The notes: generated from the letters alone by a model not told the origin. Shown: positions 28,277-37,967, counted from the stretch's first letter. The stretch: DNA of 50,748 nt from an uncultured Arenicella sp. (GCA_937989675.1 CALKRK010000001.1:1-50748), one strand, 5' to 3'. Program-made: numbers and translations.

Positions 28277-29179
28277 GTGACAGTACAACATTTCCTAACG
28301 CTAGACGATTTACCGCCAGCGACGCTCAAGCTGCTTATTGAACGATCAATTGACCTCAAAGCTCAAACGAAGAAAGGCGCGATATACGAGCCTTTAAAGA
28401 ACAAGAGCCTTGCGATGATCTTCAGTAAATCATCAACCAGAACTCGCGTCTCATTTGAAGTGGGCATGCGCCAGCTCGGCGGTGGCACCTTAAATCTTAG
28501 CCCCAACGATACGCAAATTGGCCGCGGCGAACCTATTGAAGATACCGCAAGGGTAATTTCAAGTATGGTTGACGGCGTTATGATTCGAACTGATGCCCAT
28601 AGCAAGGTGGAAACCTTCGCGGCTAACTCAAGCGTACCCGTTATTAACGGGCTCACTGACGACTATCACCCTTGCCAACTATTAGCGGATGTACAAACGT
28701 TTCAGGAGCTACGCGGTTCAATCGAAGGCGCCACTATTGCCTGGGTTGGTGATGGCAATAATGTCTGTCACTCGTTTATGAATGCGGCGCGGATTTTCAA
28801 CTTCACATTACGCATCGCCACACCAGAACAATTTACACCTGATTCGCAGATAACAGAGCGCAACCAATCGCACATTGAGCTTAGCAATGATCCTAAAGAT
28901 GTCGTTGCGGGCGCCGATGTCGTAGTTACAGACACTTGGGCTAGCATGGGCCAAGAGAGTGAGAAATCAGAACGCCAAGAAGCCTTCGCGGGTTATTGTG
29001 TTGATGATCAGTTGATGAGCCTTGCACATAAAGATGCCTTGTTTTTACATTGCCTGCCAGCCTATCGCGGCAAAGAGGTAACGGATGCCGTCATTGAGGG
29101 TAAGCAAAGCGCTGTATTTCAGGAAGCCGAAAACCGCTTGCACGCACAAAAGGCGCTGCTTGAATATTTGTTGAGCTAG
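28277..29179 (+). CDS. argF: Ornithine carbamoyltransferase
   Basis: A 300-residue enzyme that makes citrulline from ornithine and carbamoyl phosphate. The carbamoyl phosphate loop is SSTRTRVSFEVGM, HPCQLLAD binds substrate, and HCLPAYRG is the ornithine-side motif. GTG at 28277 is chosen because TGGAG lies about seven bases upstream and the next codons (TVQHFLTLDDL) match the family start; a longer frame from 28223 overlaps argD. The ABC ATPase gene follows after only six bases. Confidence 0.95.
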   Translation: MTVQHFLTLDDLPPATLKLLIERSIDLKAQTKKGAIYEPLKNKSLAMIFSKSSTRTRVSFEVGMRQLGGGTLNLSPNDTQIGRGEPIEDTARVISSMVDGVMIRTDAHSKVETFAANSSVPVINGLTDDYHPCQLLADVQTFQELRGSIEGATIAWVGDGNNVCHSFMNAARIFNFTLRIATPEQFTPDSQITERNQSHIELSNDPKDVVAGADVVVTDTWASMGQESEKSERQEAFAGYCVDDQLMSLAHKDALFLHCLPAYRGKEVTDAVIEGKQSAVFQEAENRLHAQKALLEYLLS

Positions 29180-29185
29180 CTGGCG

Positions 29186-30244
29186 ATGTCAGAAGCCTTT
29201 CTTAATATTGTCGATCTAAGTGCCGCCTACGACAACAAGTCGCTGGTCGTCAACAATATATCTTTCGGGCTTGAAGAGGGGCAGTTAGGTTGCCTGCTCG
29301 GCCCTAGTGGCTGTGGAAAAACCACAATTTTGCGAGCCATCAGTGGCTTTCAGAAAGTGCAGTCCGGCCACATCAATTTAGCCAATTCTCGACTGTCCGA
29401 CGCAAACACCAACTTGCCGCCAGAGCAACGTAATGTCGGCATGGTGTTTCAAGATCACGCGCTATTTCCACACCTCAATATTGCGGATAACGTCGGTTTT
29501 GGTTTAAGCAAATTGAGCAAGGCAGAACAGGCACAACGCGTTGCGCAACTGCTTGAGCTGGTCGGTATGCAAGATTACAGCGATCAATACCCACACGAGC
29601 TGTCTGGCGGCCAAAGTCAACGAGTAGCGCTTGCACGAGCGATCGCACCAAGGCCGAAACTTCTATTAATGGATGAGCCTTTTTCCAATCTGGATACTGA
29701 GCTTCGCGAGAAGCTTGGCTATGAAATCCGTGCGCTCTTAAAGAAGCTCGGGATTACAGCCATCATGGTCACACATGACCAACATGACGCCTTTGCACTT
29801 GGGGATCAAGTTGGCGTTATGTCAAAAGGTAAACTGCTGCAATGGGATAGCTCATTCAATCTATACCACGCACCAAATAGCCGCTTTGTCGCTAACTTTA
29901 TTGGCGATGGCACCTTCGTAAAGGGCCAACTAGTAGAAGACAACGTTGTAATCACCAACTTCGGTGAAATCCGTGGCGAGAGCGTAAATCACCAACACAC
30001 TGGTAAGGACATTGACCTACTCATTCGGCCTGATGACGTTAAGCTGGATAGCAATAGCCCGGTTCGCGGCAAGATCAGCCGAAAGGCCTTTAAAGGTGCG
30101 CAAACGCTTTATACTATTGCCATAGAAAGCGGGGACACGCTGATTAGTTTAATGCCCAGCCATGATGATTATGAGATTGGGGATGTGATCGGCGTATCCA
30201 TCGATGCCGATCATTTAGTGTGTTTTGAACAAGAGGCGCCCTAA
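29186..30244 (+). CDS. ABC transporter ATP-binding protein, FbpC/PotA-like
   Basis: A 352-residue ATPase. The Walker A motif GPSGCGKT is at 39-46, Q-loop Q89, signature LSGGQ at 139-143, Walker B LLLMDEP at 159-165 and H-loop H197 (VTHDQH). The C-terminal ~110 residues form a TOBE-like regulatory domain (LLIRPDDVKL), as in FbpC (ferric iron), PotA or CysA. No permease or binding protein lies in the window, so the substrate is undecided. It is six bases after argF and convergent with a small gene whose stop overlaps its own. Confidence 0.88.
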   Translation: MSEAFLNIVDLSAAYDNKSLVVNNISFGLEEGQLGCLLGPSGCGKTTILRAISGFQKVQSGHINLANSRLSDANTNLPPEQRNVGMVFQDHALFPHLNIADNVGFGLSKLSKAEQAQRVAQLLELVGMQDYSDQYPHELSGGQSQRVALARAIAPRPKLLLMDEPFSNLDTELREKLGYEIRALLKKLGITAIMVTHDQHDAFALGDQVGVMSKGKLLQWDSSFNLYHAPNSRFVANFIGDGTFVKGQLVEDNVVITNFGEIRGESVNHQHTGKDIDLLIRPDDVKLDSNSPVRGKISRKAFKGAQTLYTIAIESGDTLISLMPSHDDYEIGDVIGVSIDADHLVCFEQEAP

Positions 30245-30474
30245 ACGGCTAGCGGCTGCTGGTCTCGCAATGCGCTTGAGATTAATTCGTTGCCCTTAGG
30301 TGCTTTACAACGCCGCACTACAGAATTTTCTGATTTTACAACGCCACAGTTATCACAGGCTTGCAACAGCAAACGATGGTTCATTGGGTTTACCACAGTT
30401 ACCCAGTCGTGCTTAGGGTCATGCTTACTACGCTCAAACTTAAGATGCCCTAGGTTCGTGTTCGGTAGAGTCAT
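30241..30474 (-). CDS. Small CxxC protein of unknown function
   Basis: A 77-residue basic protein. Cysteines sit in ACDNCGVVKSENSVVRRC, a possible zinc-ribbon half, and the tail is KAPKGNELISSALRD. The start is well supported by GAGGTGA eight bases before the ATG. Its stop overlaps the ABC ATPase stop by three bases. I do not recognise the family. Confidence 0.65.
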   Translation of the reverse strand: MTLPNTNLGHLKFERSKHDPKHDWVTVVNPMNHRLLLQACDNCGVVKSENSVVRRCKAPKGNELISSALRDQQPLAV

Positions 30475-30607
30475 AATTCACCTCAATCAAGTCAATTGTT
30501 GACGACATGTCTATTATAAAGACCGTTCCATTATAGAACTTCTTTCTTAATGCGACCTTTACAATTGTTTTACATTGATGAAAACGAATTTAACAATGCT
30601 GCTTCAG

Positions 30608-31003
30608 CTAATCTTTTGAAAGTGGCGGGTGATAAATAACCTGAACCACCGTACCCTCAGGGTCACAGCAGTAAAAACTACGCGCGCCATCTCGATGAGT
30701 TTTCGGTTGATTATGCATTTTTACGCCGTGCTCTAATAAGAACGCGTACCACTCGTCAACCTGTTCAATCTTGTCAACGATGATACCTGTATGCGCGAGC
30801 ACTTGCTCCTTGCCACCGGTATCTGCGACAACATGTAGCGCGAGATTGTCCACACCGCTGCACAAATACACATTCTCAGCGTCAGGCCGCCATTCGACCT
30901 CAAACCCAAGTAGGTCAACGTAGAAGGATTCAACTAAAGGCAGATCAAGCACATTTAATGCTACGTGCCGCATTCCGGCGTGCTGGGGACGTGTTAAGCT
31001 CAT
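30608..31003 (-). CDS. VOC (glyoxalase/bleomycin-resistance fold) protein
   Basis: A 131-residue VOC-fold protein. Its start MRHVALNVLDLPLVESFYVDLLGF is the typical first beta-alpha-beta unit, and CDPEGTVVQVIYHP the last. The metal ligand usually Glu in the last strand is Gln here, so a glyoxalase-like activity is uncertain. Its start overlaps the OsmC gene stop by four bases (ATGA), placing it last in the trpEGDC-osmC run. The substrate is unknown. Confidence 0.8.
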   Translation of the reverse strand: MSLTRPQHAGMRHVALNVLDLPLVESFYVDLLGFEVEWRPDAENVYLCSGVDNLALHVVADTGGKEQVLAHTGIIVDKIEQVDEWYAFLLEHGVKMHNQPKTHRDGARSFYCCDPEGTVVQVIYHPPLSKD

Positions 31004-31413
31004 TCGACTATCTCAAAAGAATGGCTTATGTCAGCAGTTTTACCCAACATGATAGACGCAGAACAATATTTTTCAGCCGACAATTGCACGGCTTTCGCCA
31101 CCGCTTTGTCGGTCAAGCCTTCACCGCTGACCTTAAAATGTAAATGAATCTTGGTGAACACCTTGGGCTCGGATTCAGCGCGCTCTGCCTCAAGCTCGGC
31201 AACACAATTATTGACCGTCAAGCGCCGCTTGCGCAATATGTGAACCACATCAAACGACGCGCATCCGCCCATTCCAATCAACATGGTTTCCATAGGTCGC
31301 GCACCCAGATTTTCACCACCAAACTCAGGCGGACCATCCATTTGAATCGTATGCCCCGTGCCGGAAGTGGCCTTAAAATTCACATTCTGCTGTAGCTCTA
31401 TAGTCGCTTTCAT
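31000..31413 (-). CDS. OsmC family protein (YhfA-like)
   Basis: A 137-residue OsmC-fold protein. The two conserved cysteines are Cys51 in GMGGCASFDVV and Cys117 in AEKYCSAS, the YhfA-type arrangement. OsmC relatives are thiol peroxidases acting on organic hydroperoxides; for YhfA-like members the substrate is less clear. It follows trpC by about 50 bases on the same strand and overlaps the VOC gene. Confidence 0.85.
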   Translation of the reverse strand: MKATIELQQNVNFKATSGTGHTIQMDGPPEFGGENLGARPMETMLIGMGGCASFDVVHILRKRRLTVNNCVAELEAERAESEPKVFTKIHLHFKVSGEGLTDKAVAKAVQLSAEKYCSASIMLGKTADISHSFEIVE

Positions 31414-31465
31414 AGTTTGTTAATAGGGTTTCTGAATAAATTTTGCAATACGCAGTTAGGCACGG

Positions 31466-32275
31466 CTAAAAGAATAACTCCGCAAGCCGCTCACCAGGGT
31501 TATCAGCCCGCATAAACGCTTCGCCAACCAAAAAGCTGTTCACTTTGTTGCGGCGCATCTTTTCAACATCGTCGTGCGAATGTATCCCGCTCTCGGTGAC
31601 AACAGTAATCCCGTCAGGAATCATCGGCAGTAAATCGATGGTAGTGTTCAGAGAGGTACTGAAGTCCCGCAGATTTCGATTATTAATGCCGATCATCGGC
31701 ATATCTAAATATAGGCCTCGCTCTAACTCATCCGAATTATGCACTTCGACCAACACATCCATGCCTAACTCAAGCGCACGCCCGGCCAAATCCTGCATAA
31801 GGCCATCTTCCAAGGCAGCAACAATTAGTAGAATACAATCGGCCCCCATCGCGCGCGCTTCGTAAACTTGGTAATCATCCAACATAAAGTCTTTTCGCAA
31901 TATTGGCACCGAGCACACTTGGCGCGCCATCCTAAAATAGTCAGTCGACCCCTGGAAAAATTCGTGATCGGTCAGCACCGACAAACAACTTGCGCCGTGC
32001 TCAGCGTAACTCTCAGCGATTCGCTGTGGGTCAAAATCAGGCCGGATAACTCCCTTACTTGGGCTGGCCTTTTTAACCTCGGCAATAACTGCGGAACGGC
32101 CCGATGATAATGAATTCGATAGCGCTTTAGCGAACCCACGACAATTAGACGTGTCATCGGCTTGTGCTTTTAGATCAGCAAGGGAAACCTGGCGTTTCGC
32201 GAACTCGACTTCTTCAGCTTTATGACGCATTATTTTATCGAGCACATCAGACCCGGTAGACATTACGGCATGCAT
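31466..32275 (-). CDS. trpC: Indole-3-glycerol phosphate synthase
   Basis: A 269-residue TIM-barrel enzyme of tryptophan synthesis. The motifs [32 protein letters not shown] and GINNRNL with ESGI are the family active-site segments. It is a stand-alone TrpC, not fused to TrpF. The annotated start is two bases after the trpD stop; an ATG four codons in ([10 protein letters not shown]) is also possible. It lies third after trpE in the trpEGDC order. Confidence 0.95.
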   Translation of the reverse strand: MHAVMSTGSDVLDKIMRHKAEEVEFAKRQVSLADLKAQADDTSNCRGFAKALSNSLSSGRSAVIAEVKKASPSKGVIRPDFDPQRIAESYAEHGASCLSVLTDHEFFQGSTDYFRMARQVCSVPILRKDFMLDDYQVYEARAMGADCILLIVAALEDGLMQDLAGRALELGMDVLVEVHNSDELERGLYLDMPMIGINNRNLRDFSTSLNTTIDLLPMIPDGITVVTESGIHSHDDVEKMRRNKVNSFLVGEAFMRADNPGERLAELFF

Positions 32276-32277
32276 GT

Positions 32278-33294
32278 TTAAGCCCTCTGCGTCGCGCTAA
32301 CGTAGGCGTCTCTCGACGCTTTCGCTTGGCCACTATCGATTGATTCTATTGCCATATCAACCCCGCGCTGCAATGACTCAGCAAGCCCGGAAACGTAAAT
32401 ACCCGCACCCGCGTTCATCGCGACAATGTCACGCGCAGGGCCTTTTCCACCCGCAAGCACTTGCTCAATCAGCGCCAAAGACTCAGCCGAATCGGCCACC
32501 ACAATCTCGCTAATCGGTGCCATAGAAAAGCCAAAGTCTTCCGGCCGAACCTGGTAATTTGTGATCTCTCCATTCTTCAGCTCACTGACTGCCGTGGGAG
32601 CACCAATACTTATTTCGTCCATGCCATCATCGGAATGCACCACCATGGTGTGCTGACTACCGAGATGCATAAACACTTGTGCCAACGTTGTTGTTAAGTC
32701 GCGGGCGAACACACCAACGACCTGTCGTTTGACTTGCGCGGGATTAGTCAGCGGGCCAAGTACGTTGAAGATAGTACGTACCGCCATTTCTTTGCGCGGC
32801 CCGATCGCATGCCGCATCGCGCTATGATGCATAGGCGCAAACATAAACCCAACACCAGCCTCTTCGATAACCTTGCCGACTTGTGCAGCTTCAAGATTTA
32901 AATTGGCACCCGCCTGCTCAAGCAGATCGGCGCTGCCAGACTTGCTCGACACTGACCGGTTACCGTGCTTAGCAACACTTGCGCCAGCACCCGCGGCAAC
33001 AAAAGACGCGGCCGTCGAGACATTAAAAGTGCTAGTTCCATCGCCACCGGTGCCGACAATATCGATCATATTCGGTGCGTCAATTTGCACATGGCTTGCA
33101 AGCGACGCCATAACTTCGGCTGCCGCGGTAATTTCGTCCACAGTCTCGCCTTTCATACGCAGGGCGATCAATAAGCCACCAATTTGTGAATCCGTGCATT
33201 CGCCGGTCATGATTTGCCGCATCACATCTTGCATGGCTTGGCGTTCCAAGGATTGGCCATCAATGACCGTGGCAATAGCTTGCTGAATATTCAT
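32278..33294 (-). CDS. trpD: Anthranilate phosphoribosyltransferase
   Basis: A 338-residue enzyme adding phosphoribose to anthranilate. The PRPP-binding loop [14 protein letters not shown] and [15 protein letters not shown] are intact. The N-terminal helical domain is standard. It is separated from trpG by 11 bases and from trpC by 2 bases; TrpD is not fused to TrpG here, unlike in E. coli. Confidence 0.96.
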   Translation of the reverse strand: MNIQQAIATVIDGQSLERQAMQDVMRQIMTGECTDSQIGGLLIALRMKGETVDEITAAAEVMASLASHVQIDAPNMIDIVGTGGDGTSTFNVSTAASFVAAGAGASVAKHGNRSVSSKSGSADLLEQAGANLNLEAAQVGKVIEEAGVGFMFAPMHHSAMRHAIGPRKEMAVRTIFNVLGPLTNPAQVKRQVVGVFARDLTTTLAQVFMHLGSQHTMVVHSDDGMDEISIGAPTAVSELKNGEITNYQVRPEDFGFSMAPISEIVVADSAESLALIEQVLAGGKGPARDIVAMNAGAGIYVSGLAESLQRGVDMAIESIDSGQAKASRDAYVSATQRA

Positions 33295-33305
33295 CGTGTT
33301 AAACC

Positions 33306-33875
33306 CTAAAGCGGTGTATCCAAAAAGTTCTTTAATAATGCGTGGCCGTACTCGGTAAGTATTGACTCGGGGTGAAACTGCACACCCTCAATTGCCATAT
33401 CTCGGTGGCGCAAACCCATAATTTCACCATCGTCGGTCCATGCGGTCACCTCTAGGCAGTCTGGCAGAGAATTCTTTTCCACCACTAATGAATGGTAGCG
33501 AGTAACGGTAAAAGGGTTCGGCAAATCTTTAAACACTCCCTGACGGCGATGCCGAAGCTGTGAGGTTTTGCCGTGCATAATTTCCTTCGCGTGCACTACC
33601 TTTCCACCAAAGGCTTGCCCAATACTTTGGTGCCCAAGACACACACCCATAAGCGGCACCCGGCCAGCAAAATGGTCAATTACCGAAAGCGAGATACCCG
33701 CTTCATTGGGAGTGCATGGCCCAGGCGATAGCATAATTCTATCTGGCTTTATGGCTTCTATTTCCTGCAAGGAAATTTCGTCGTTTCGATAAGTGCGTAC
33801 TTCTTCGCCTAACTCACCTAAATACTGAACTAGGTTATAGGTAAAGGAATCATAGTTGTCGATCATTAATAACAT
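33306..33875 (-). CDS. trpG: Anthranilate synthase glutaminase subunit
   Basis: A 189-residue class I glutaminase feeding ammonia to TrpE. The nucleophile is Cys79 in [16 protein letters not shown], with the FHPESIL motif near the C-terminus. The ATG at 33875 ([14 protein letters not shown]) is chosen because AGGAGAGG precedes it; a longer frame from 33938 overlaps trpE. The start lies 10 bases after the trpE stop. It may also serve as PabA, as in many bacteria; this cannot be judged here. Confidence 0.95.
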   Translation of the reverse strand: MLLMIDNYDSFTYNLVQYLGELGEEVRTYRNDEISLQEIEAIKPDRIMLSPGPCTPNEAGISLSVIDHFAGRVPLMGVCLGHQSIGQAFGGKVVHAKEIMHGKTSQLRHRRQGVFKDLPNPFTVTRYHSLVVEKNSLPDCLEVTAWTDDGEIMGLRHRDMAIEGVQFHPESILTEYGHALLKNFLDTPL

Positions 33876-33885
33876 AGTGCCTCTC

Positions 33886-35469
33886 CTATCCGCGCGCGGC
33901 GTCTGTTGAATGAGTATTGGACTTAAAACCCAAACCATCGGTTGCTAGCTCCACTGCTTTTACCATGGCTCGCGCTTTGTTCAAGGTTTCCTTCCATTCG
34001 TATTTAGGAACTGAGTCGGCAACAATCCCAGCACCCGCCTGCACATGCAATACACCATCTTTGATGACCGCCGTACGAATCGCTATCGCGGTGTCCATAT
34101 TACCATTCCACCCCAGATACCCAACCGCGCCGGAATAGATCCCGCGCTTGAGAGGCTCTAGCTCGTGAATAATTTCCATCGCCCTAATCTTCGGAGCGCC
34201 ACTGACGGTGCCTGCCGGAAAGGTAGCTTTGAGCACATCAATCGCATCAAACTCTGGCTTAATTTTTCCGTCGACGTTGGAAACAATGTGCATCACATGA
34301 GAATAGCGCTCAATCAACATTTTCTCGTTAAGATCCACCGAACCTGTTTGTGCGATACGGCCAACGTCATTGCGGCCCAAATCAATAAGCATCAAATGCT
34401 CAGCCAACTCCTTTTCATCCGCAAGCAATTCCTCTTCAAGCGCTTGATCTTGCTCGGCCGTGATGCCGCGCTTTCGGGTACCTGCGATTGGTCTAACCGT
34501 GACGGTATCATTCGCTTTGCGCACTAAAATCTCAGGGGAAGAACCGACAATTTCAAAGCCACCCATGTCCAAAAAGTACATATAGGGTGACGGATTGATT
34601 GTCCGTAACGCCCGATACAAATCCAGCGAGCGCCCATCGTAGGGTGTTGATAATCTTTGTGATAACACCACTTGCATGATGTCACCCTCGCGAATGTACT
34701 CGCGGCAGCGCTCAACGGCTACTTCAAAGTCTGGCTGGCTAAAATGCAGATCGTAATCGCCCTCGCGAATAGTTGCATGGCAATGCTTAGTCTTAGGTGC
34801 TGCGAAACTCGAAGCCAAGCCTGATACACATTCATCCAAATGCGTTTGCGCTTTTTGGTAAGCCTGATCGTCATTCAAATCGGCTAATGTCACCATAAAT
34901 ATTCGGCCAGCCAGATTGTCGAATACCAGCACATCTTTCGAAACCATCAACATAATATCGGGTGTACCAATATTATCGTGGTTACCAGCTAAATCCAGTC
35001 GCGGCTCTATGTAGCCAACGATCTCGTAACCGAAATACCCTACCAAGCCTCCTATCATCTCAGGAGAACCCTCGACATCCGCCACACGATACTGACTTTG
35101 CAGTTCACGCACCGTATCTAGCGGGTTATCTACGGTCTTTGTTTCAACGACCACCCCATCCTGCTCTACTGTCATTTCATAGCCAGTAAAACGATACACA
35201 GTCTGGCAGGGCAAGCCTATGATGGAGTATCGCCCCCATTTATCGCCACCCTGCACAGACTCAAATAGGTAGGTATACGGCTTAGCCGCCAACTTAAGGT
35301 AGGTGCTAACTGGCGTATCGAGATCAGCCAGGGTTTCACGCACAACTGGTAAATGTGTGAAGCCTTGACTGCGTAAATCAGCGGCGGCTTGATTGAACTG
35401 CGCTTGGGATGAAATATTAGAAAGGTCAGAAGACGTGACTGTTTGTGAAGGGGCTGACGATAAAGACAT
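33886..35469 (-). CDS. trpE: Anthranilate synthase component I
   Basis: A 527-residue chorismate-using enzyme. The feedback-inhibition segment is [18 protein letters not shown], similar to the LLES motif where tryptophan binds. The catalytic domain has [18 protein letters not shown] and [12 protein letters not shown] 5' leader with a Trp-coding mini-ORF lies upstream, suggesting attenuation. The rpe gene is 260 bases upstream on the same strand. Length is standard for stand-alone TrpE. Confidence 0.96.
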   Translation of the reverse strand: MSLSSAPSQTVTSSDLSNISSQAQFNQAAADLRSQGFTHLPVVRETLADLDTPVSTYLKLAAKPYTYLFESVQGGDKWGRYSIIGLPCQTVYRFTGYEMTVEQDGVVVETKTVDNPLDTVRELQSQYRVADVEGSPEMIGGLVGYFGYEIVGYIEPRLDLAGNHDNIGTPDIMLMVSKDVLVFDNLAGRIFMVTLADLNDDQAYQKAQTHLDECVSGLASSFAAPKTKHCHATIREGDYDLHFSQPDFEVAVERCREYIREGDIMQVVLSQRLSTPYDGRSLDLYRALRTINPSPYMYFLDMGGFEIVGSSPEILVRKANDTVTVRPIAGTRKRGITAEQDQALEEELLADEKELAEHLMLIDLGRNDVGRIAQTGSVDLNEKMLIERYSHVMHIVSNVDGKIKPEFDAIDVLKATFPAGTVSGAPKIRAMEIIHELEPLKRGIYSGAVGYLGWNGNMDTAIAIRTAVIKDGVLHVQAGAGIVADSVPKYEWKETLNKARAMVKAVELATDGLGFKSNTHSTDAARG

Positions 35470-35490
35470 GGCAATAACTCTACTTATTAA

Positions 35491-35591
35491 ATGCAGCTTT
35501 TATTAGCTGCTGGGCAAAAAATTCGAATACTGAGATTTAATAATGGCAACACAACTGCATCACCATACAAAGGCGGCTTTCTAGCCTTGCC
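35491..35591 (-). promoter_or_regulatory. Candidate trp attenuator region
   Basis: Downstream of the Trp leader ORF, minus strand. A hairpin GGC-AA-GGCU/AGCC-GCC (35591-35572) covers the leader stop codon. ATGCAG (35560-35555) can pair with CTGCAT (35496-35491), which excludes a local GCAGCT/AGCTGC hairpin (35510-35493). These are alternative structures, as attenuators use. A clean terminator with a U-run is not evident; T6 occurs further up. Hence the fold is a candidate only. Confidence 0.5.
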
Positions 35592-35649
35592 AACGTCGCC
35601 AACCTTTTTCGGCAGCCTTTTCGATTTTTTGTTTCAAGTAAGTTTGCAT
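35581..35649 (-). CDS. trpL: Putative trp leader peptide (22 residues)
   Basis: A short ORF read from ATG at 35649 to TAG at 35581, starting MQTYLKQKIEK and ending KGWRRWQG. Two Trp codons lie four codons from the stop, the hallmark of trp attenuation leaders. It sits 111 bases before trpE, behind a recognisable promoter. The weak point is the ribosome binding site: the nearest GAGGA (35673-35669) is about 19 bases before the ATG. I recognise no protein homologue; the call rests on position and Trp codons. Confidence 0.7.
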   Translation of the reverse strand: MQTYLKQKIEKAAEKGWRRWQG

Positions 35650-35681
35650 GAGTAAGTAAAGAGGCAAATCCTCGTGCGCTA

Positions 35682-35710
35682 ATCATTGCCTGACTTGCGC
35701 TTGAGGTCAA
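35682..35710 (-). promoter_or_regulatory. Predicted sigma-70 promoter for trpL-trpEGDC
   Basis: On the minus strand, TTGACC (35710-35705) and AATGAT (35687-35682) are separated by exactly 17 bases. A transcript would begin near 35675 and include the leader ORF. It lies just after the rpe stop, so trp genes can be expressed independently of rpe. Confidence 0.6.
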
Positions 35711-35730
35711 GCCCTAATCATAGAGCAAAA

Positions 35731-36408
35731 TCAGTTAGCCGTTGCATCAGCGATGTTGGTGCGCATGTTTTTTATCACTTCGGCGTAGTTCGGCGCATTA
35801 AATATGGCTGAACCTGCCACGAAAGTGTCAGCACCAAGCGCGGCTAACTCACCAATATTATTAGCTTTCACGCCGCCATCAACTTCCAAACGAATATCTC
35901 GCCCACTCGCATCGATGATTTTGCGGGCGGCAACAATCTTCTGTTTAACATGCTCGATAAACGATTGGCCACCAAAACCGGGGTTCACCGACATCAGCAA
36001 AATCATATCCACCTTCTCAATCGCCCATTCAAGCACCGACAAGGGAGTGGCGGGATTAAAAACCAAGCCAGCCTGACAACCTTCGTCTTTAATCAACTGT
36101 AAACTGCGGTCAACATGTCGACTGGCTTCTGGGTGAAAAGTAATCATTGAAGCGCCAGCCTTGGCAAAATCTGGAATAATACGGTCCACCGGCTCAACCA
36201 TTAGGTGCACATCAATCGGCGCTGTTATGCCATGGTCACGCAGCGCTTGGCAGATCATCGGGCCGATAGTCAGGTTAGGCACGTAATGATTATCCATTAC
36301 ATCAAAGTGCACCCAGTCGGCACCCGCTTCAAGGACATTATCAACCTCTTCACCTAGTTTGGCGAAATTGGCAGAAAGAATCGAAGGGGCAATTACATAA
36401 TCGGTCAT
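35731..36408 (-). CDS. rpe: Ribulose-phosphate 3-epimerase
   Basis: A 225-residue TIM-barrel epimerase of the pentose phosphate pathway. [13 protein letters not shown] at the N-terminus, [17 protein letters not shown] with metal ligands His34 and Asp36, and the [12 protein letters not shown] phosphate loop are all intact; the second metal Asp lies in LEVDGGVK. Length is typical. It lies upstream of trpE on the same strand, an arrangement common in gammaproteobacteria (often with gph between, absent here). Confidence 0.97.
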   Translation of the reverse strand: MTDYVIAPSILSANFAKLGEEVDNVLEAGADWVHFDVMDNHYVPNLTIGPMICQALRDHGITAPIDVHLMVEPVDRIIPDFAKAGASMITFHPEASRHVDRSLQLIKDEGCQAGLVFNPATPLSVLEWAIEKVDMILLMSVNPGFGGQSFIEHVKQKIVAARKIIDASGRDIRLEVDGGVKANNIGELAALGADTFVAGSAIFNAPNYAEVIKNMRTNIADATAN

Positions 36409-36504
36409 GGCAGATTCACATAAATTGAAGAGGTATCAGTAATGCTGGATTATAGCTTACCAGCCCCCTTGTTTAGCAAACCATGTGCTACGAAATGCAA
36501 TACC

Positions 36505-37848
36505 TTATTGCAGCAATAGGAAAAGTGCACCATTGCCGCGAACGATATTCAGCATCAAAACATCTTGCCCGCTAATCGCCTGGCGAAAACTGTCCAAATC
36601 GCGCACCGACTTACGATTAGCCGAGACGATAATATCGTTGGCACGCACACCATGATTCCATGCCACACTGCCTTTTTTCACAACACTAACCAACACACCT
36701 TCTTCGATATTTGTACTTACCTGGCGAGTATCTATCTCTTTCAGAGTCGCGCCTTCCAGCTGATGATGAATCATGGTGCCTTTTTTAGAGGCAAGCGATG
36801 ATGATTCCAATACTGGTTGCAAACTCAAGCGAGTTCCTTGGCGAACCACCACCATTGCCAGCTCATCTCCAGCGAACTGTTGGCCAATCACACTGCGTAA
36901 ATCGTTACTTCGGTTAATCGACTGGGTACCAGCCTCAAGAATCACATCACCGACCATTAAACCGGCTTGCTCGGCACTTGAACCCTGTATAACACTGGTA
37001 ACAACCGCGCCACCGCGCTGCTGAATATCAAACGCGCTGGCTAAATCAGGCGTTAAGTCTTGTACTTGCACGGCAAGAAAACCACGTTGTGGAGTACCAT
37101 ATTTCACCAACTGGCCCTTTACACGCAACGCTAAATTGATTGGCGTGGAAAAACCAATACGCGTGCTACTTGCTGTCTGGGCAGACTTGGCAATGTTAAG
37201 GCCAACTAGATCACCATTTAAATCAACCAGCACGCCGGGGCCAATTGCCGCATCGCTTTGAATAAAATGCTCATGCGCCTGCAAACTGTTTTGTCTTGCC
37301 AAACCACTCACAATGCCTGTGATAATGGTGTTCTGTTCTCCCAATGGATCACCAATTGATACCACAAAATCGCCGACTCTCAACGCGCTCGAATCACCGA
37401 GTGTAATCGCGGTTAAACCAACCACGTTAACCTTAATAAGTGCTATGTCGGTTGTTGCATCCGCGCCAATCACTTCGCCCTCAACGACTCGACCATCGTT
37501 CAGCGTTATTTTAATCGTTGAGGCACCGCGCACCGAATGTTCATTGCTTAAAATCAGGCCTTGCAAAGCATCAACCACAACCCCGGTCGCAAAAATCTCT
37601 CGGTTGCGCGTAGTGCGGCGCTGGTCGAAAAAACGTCGGAAGAACGGGTCATCAAATGGGTCACGGCGCGCTTGAACACGTGCCTGAACCGAAATACTCA
37701 CCAGCGACTCCTGAACCCTCTCGATCATGGGCGCTAGCGATGGCAATGGTTGACCCTCAACCGCCATTGGCAAAGCTGCATTAGCTGGAATTGAAATCAG
37801 CATGCTTAGCAGAGCAGCCGAAAATAAAGATTTTATAGTGTTACTCAT
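36505..37848 (-). CDS. Do-like (DegP/DegQ) protein lacking the catalytic serine
   Basis: A 447-residue periplasmic protein with signal peptide 1-24 (cleavage near ANA) and a trypsin-like domain. His104 (LILSNEHSV) and Asp134 (TTDIALIKV) of the catalytic triad are present. Where Do proteases have DAAINPGNSGGPLVN, this one reads SDAAIGPGVLVDLNGDLVG: the GNSGG block with the catalytic Ser is missing while the frame continues. Two PDZ-like domains follow (about 255-345 and 365-447). It is therefore probably a chaperone or scaffold, not a protease. Two genes downstream is trpE, after rpe. The 96-base gap to rpe suggests separate expression. Confidence 0.9.
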   Translation of the reverse strand: MSNTIKSLFSAALLSMLISIPANAALPMAVEGQPLPSLAPMIERVQESLVSISVQARVQARRDPFDDPFFRRFFDQRRTTRNREIFATGVVVDALQGLILSNEHSVRGASTIKITLNDGRVVEGEVIGADATTDIALIKVNVVGLTAITLGDSSALRVGDFVVSIGDPLGEQNTIITGIVSGLARQNSLQAHEHFIQSDAAIGPGVLVDLNGDLVGLNIAKSAQTASSTRIGFSTPINLALRVKGQLVKYGTPQRGFLAVQVQDLTPDLASAFDIQQRGGAVVTSVIQGSSAEQAGLMVGDVILEAGTQSINRSNDLRSVIGQQFAGDELAMVVVRQGTRLSLQPVLESSSLASKKGTMIHHQLEGATLKEIDTRQVSTNIEEGVLVSVVKKGSVAWNHGVRANDIIVSANRKSVRDLDSFRQAISGQDVLMLNIVRGNGALFLLLQ

Positions 37849-37967
37849 ATCTCTTCTTATTTATGCTCGAGCGACCCGAGAACCCATCTCTCTGTATCAC
37901 CCAATACCACGCAAATTTTCTTATGATGCCTATTTTTATTGTAAGTGCCCGTTCAAACAAACCGTCA

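Noticed and set aside
33876-33938. Longer N-terminus for trpG
   Set aside because: It overlaps the trpE end, and the ATG at 33875 has a strong ribosome binding site and the family start.
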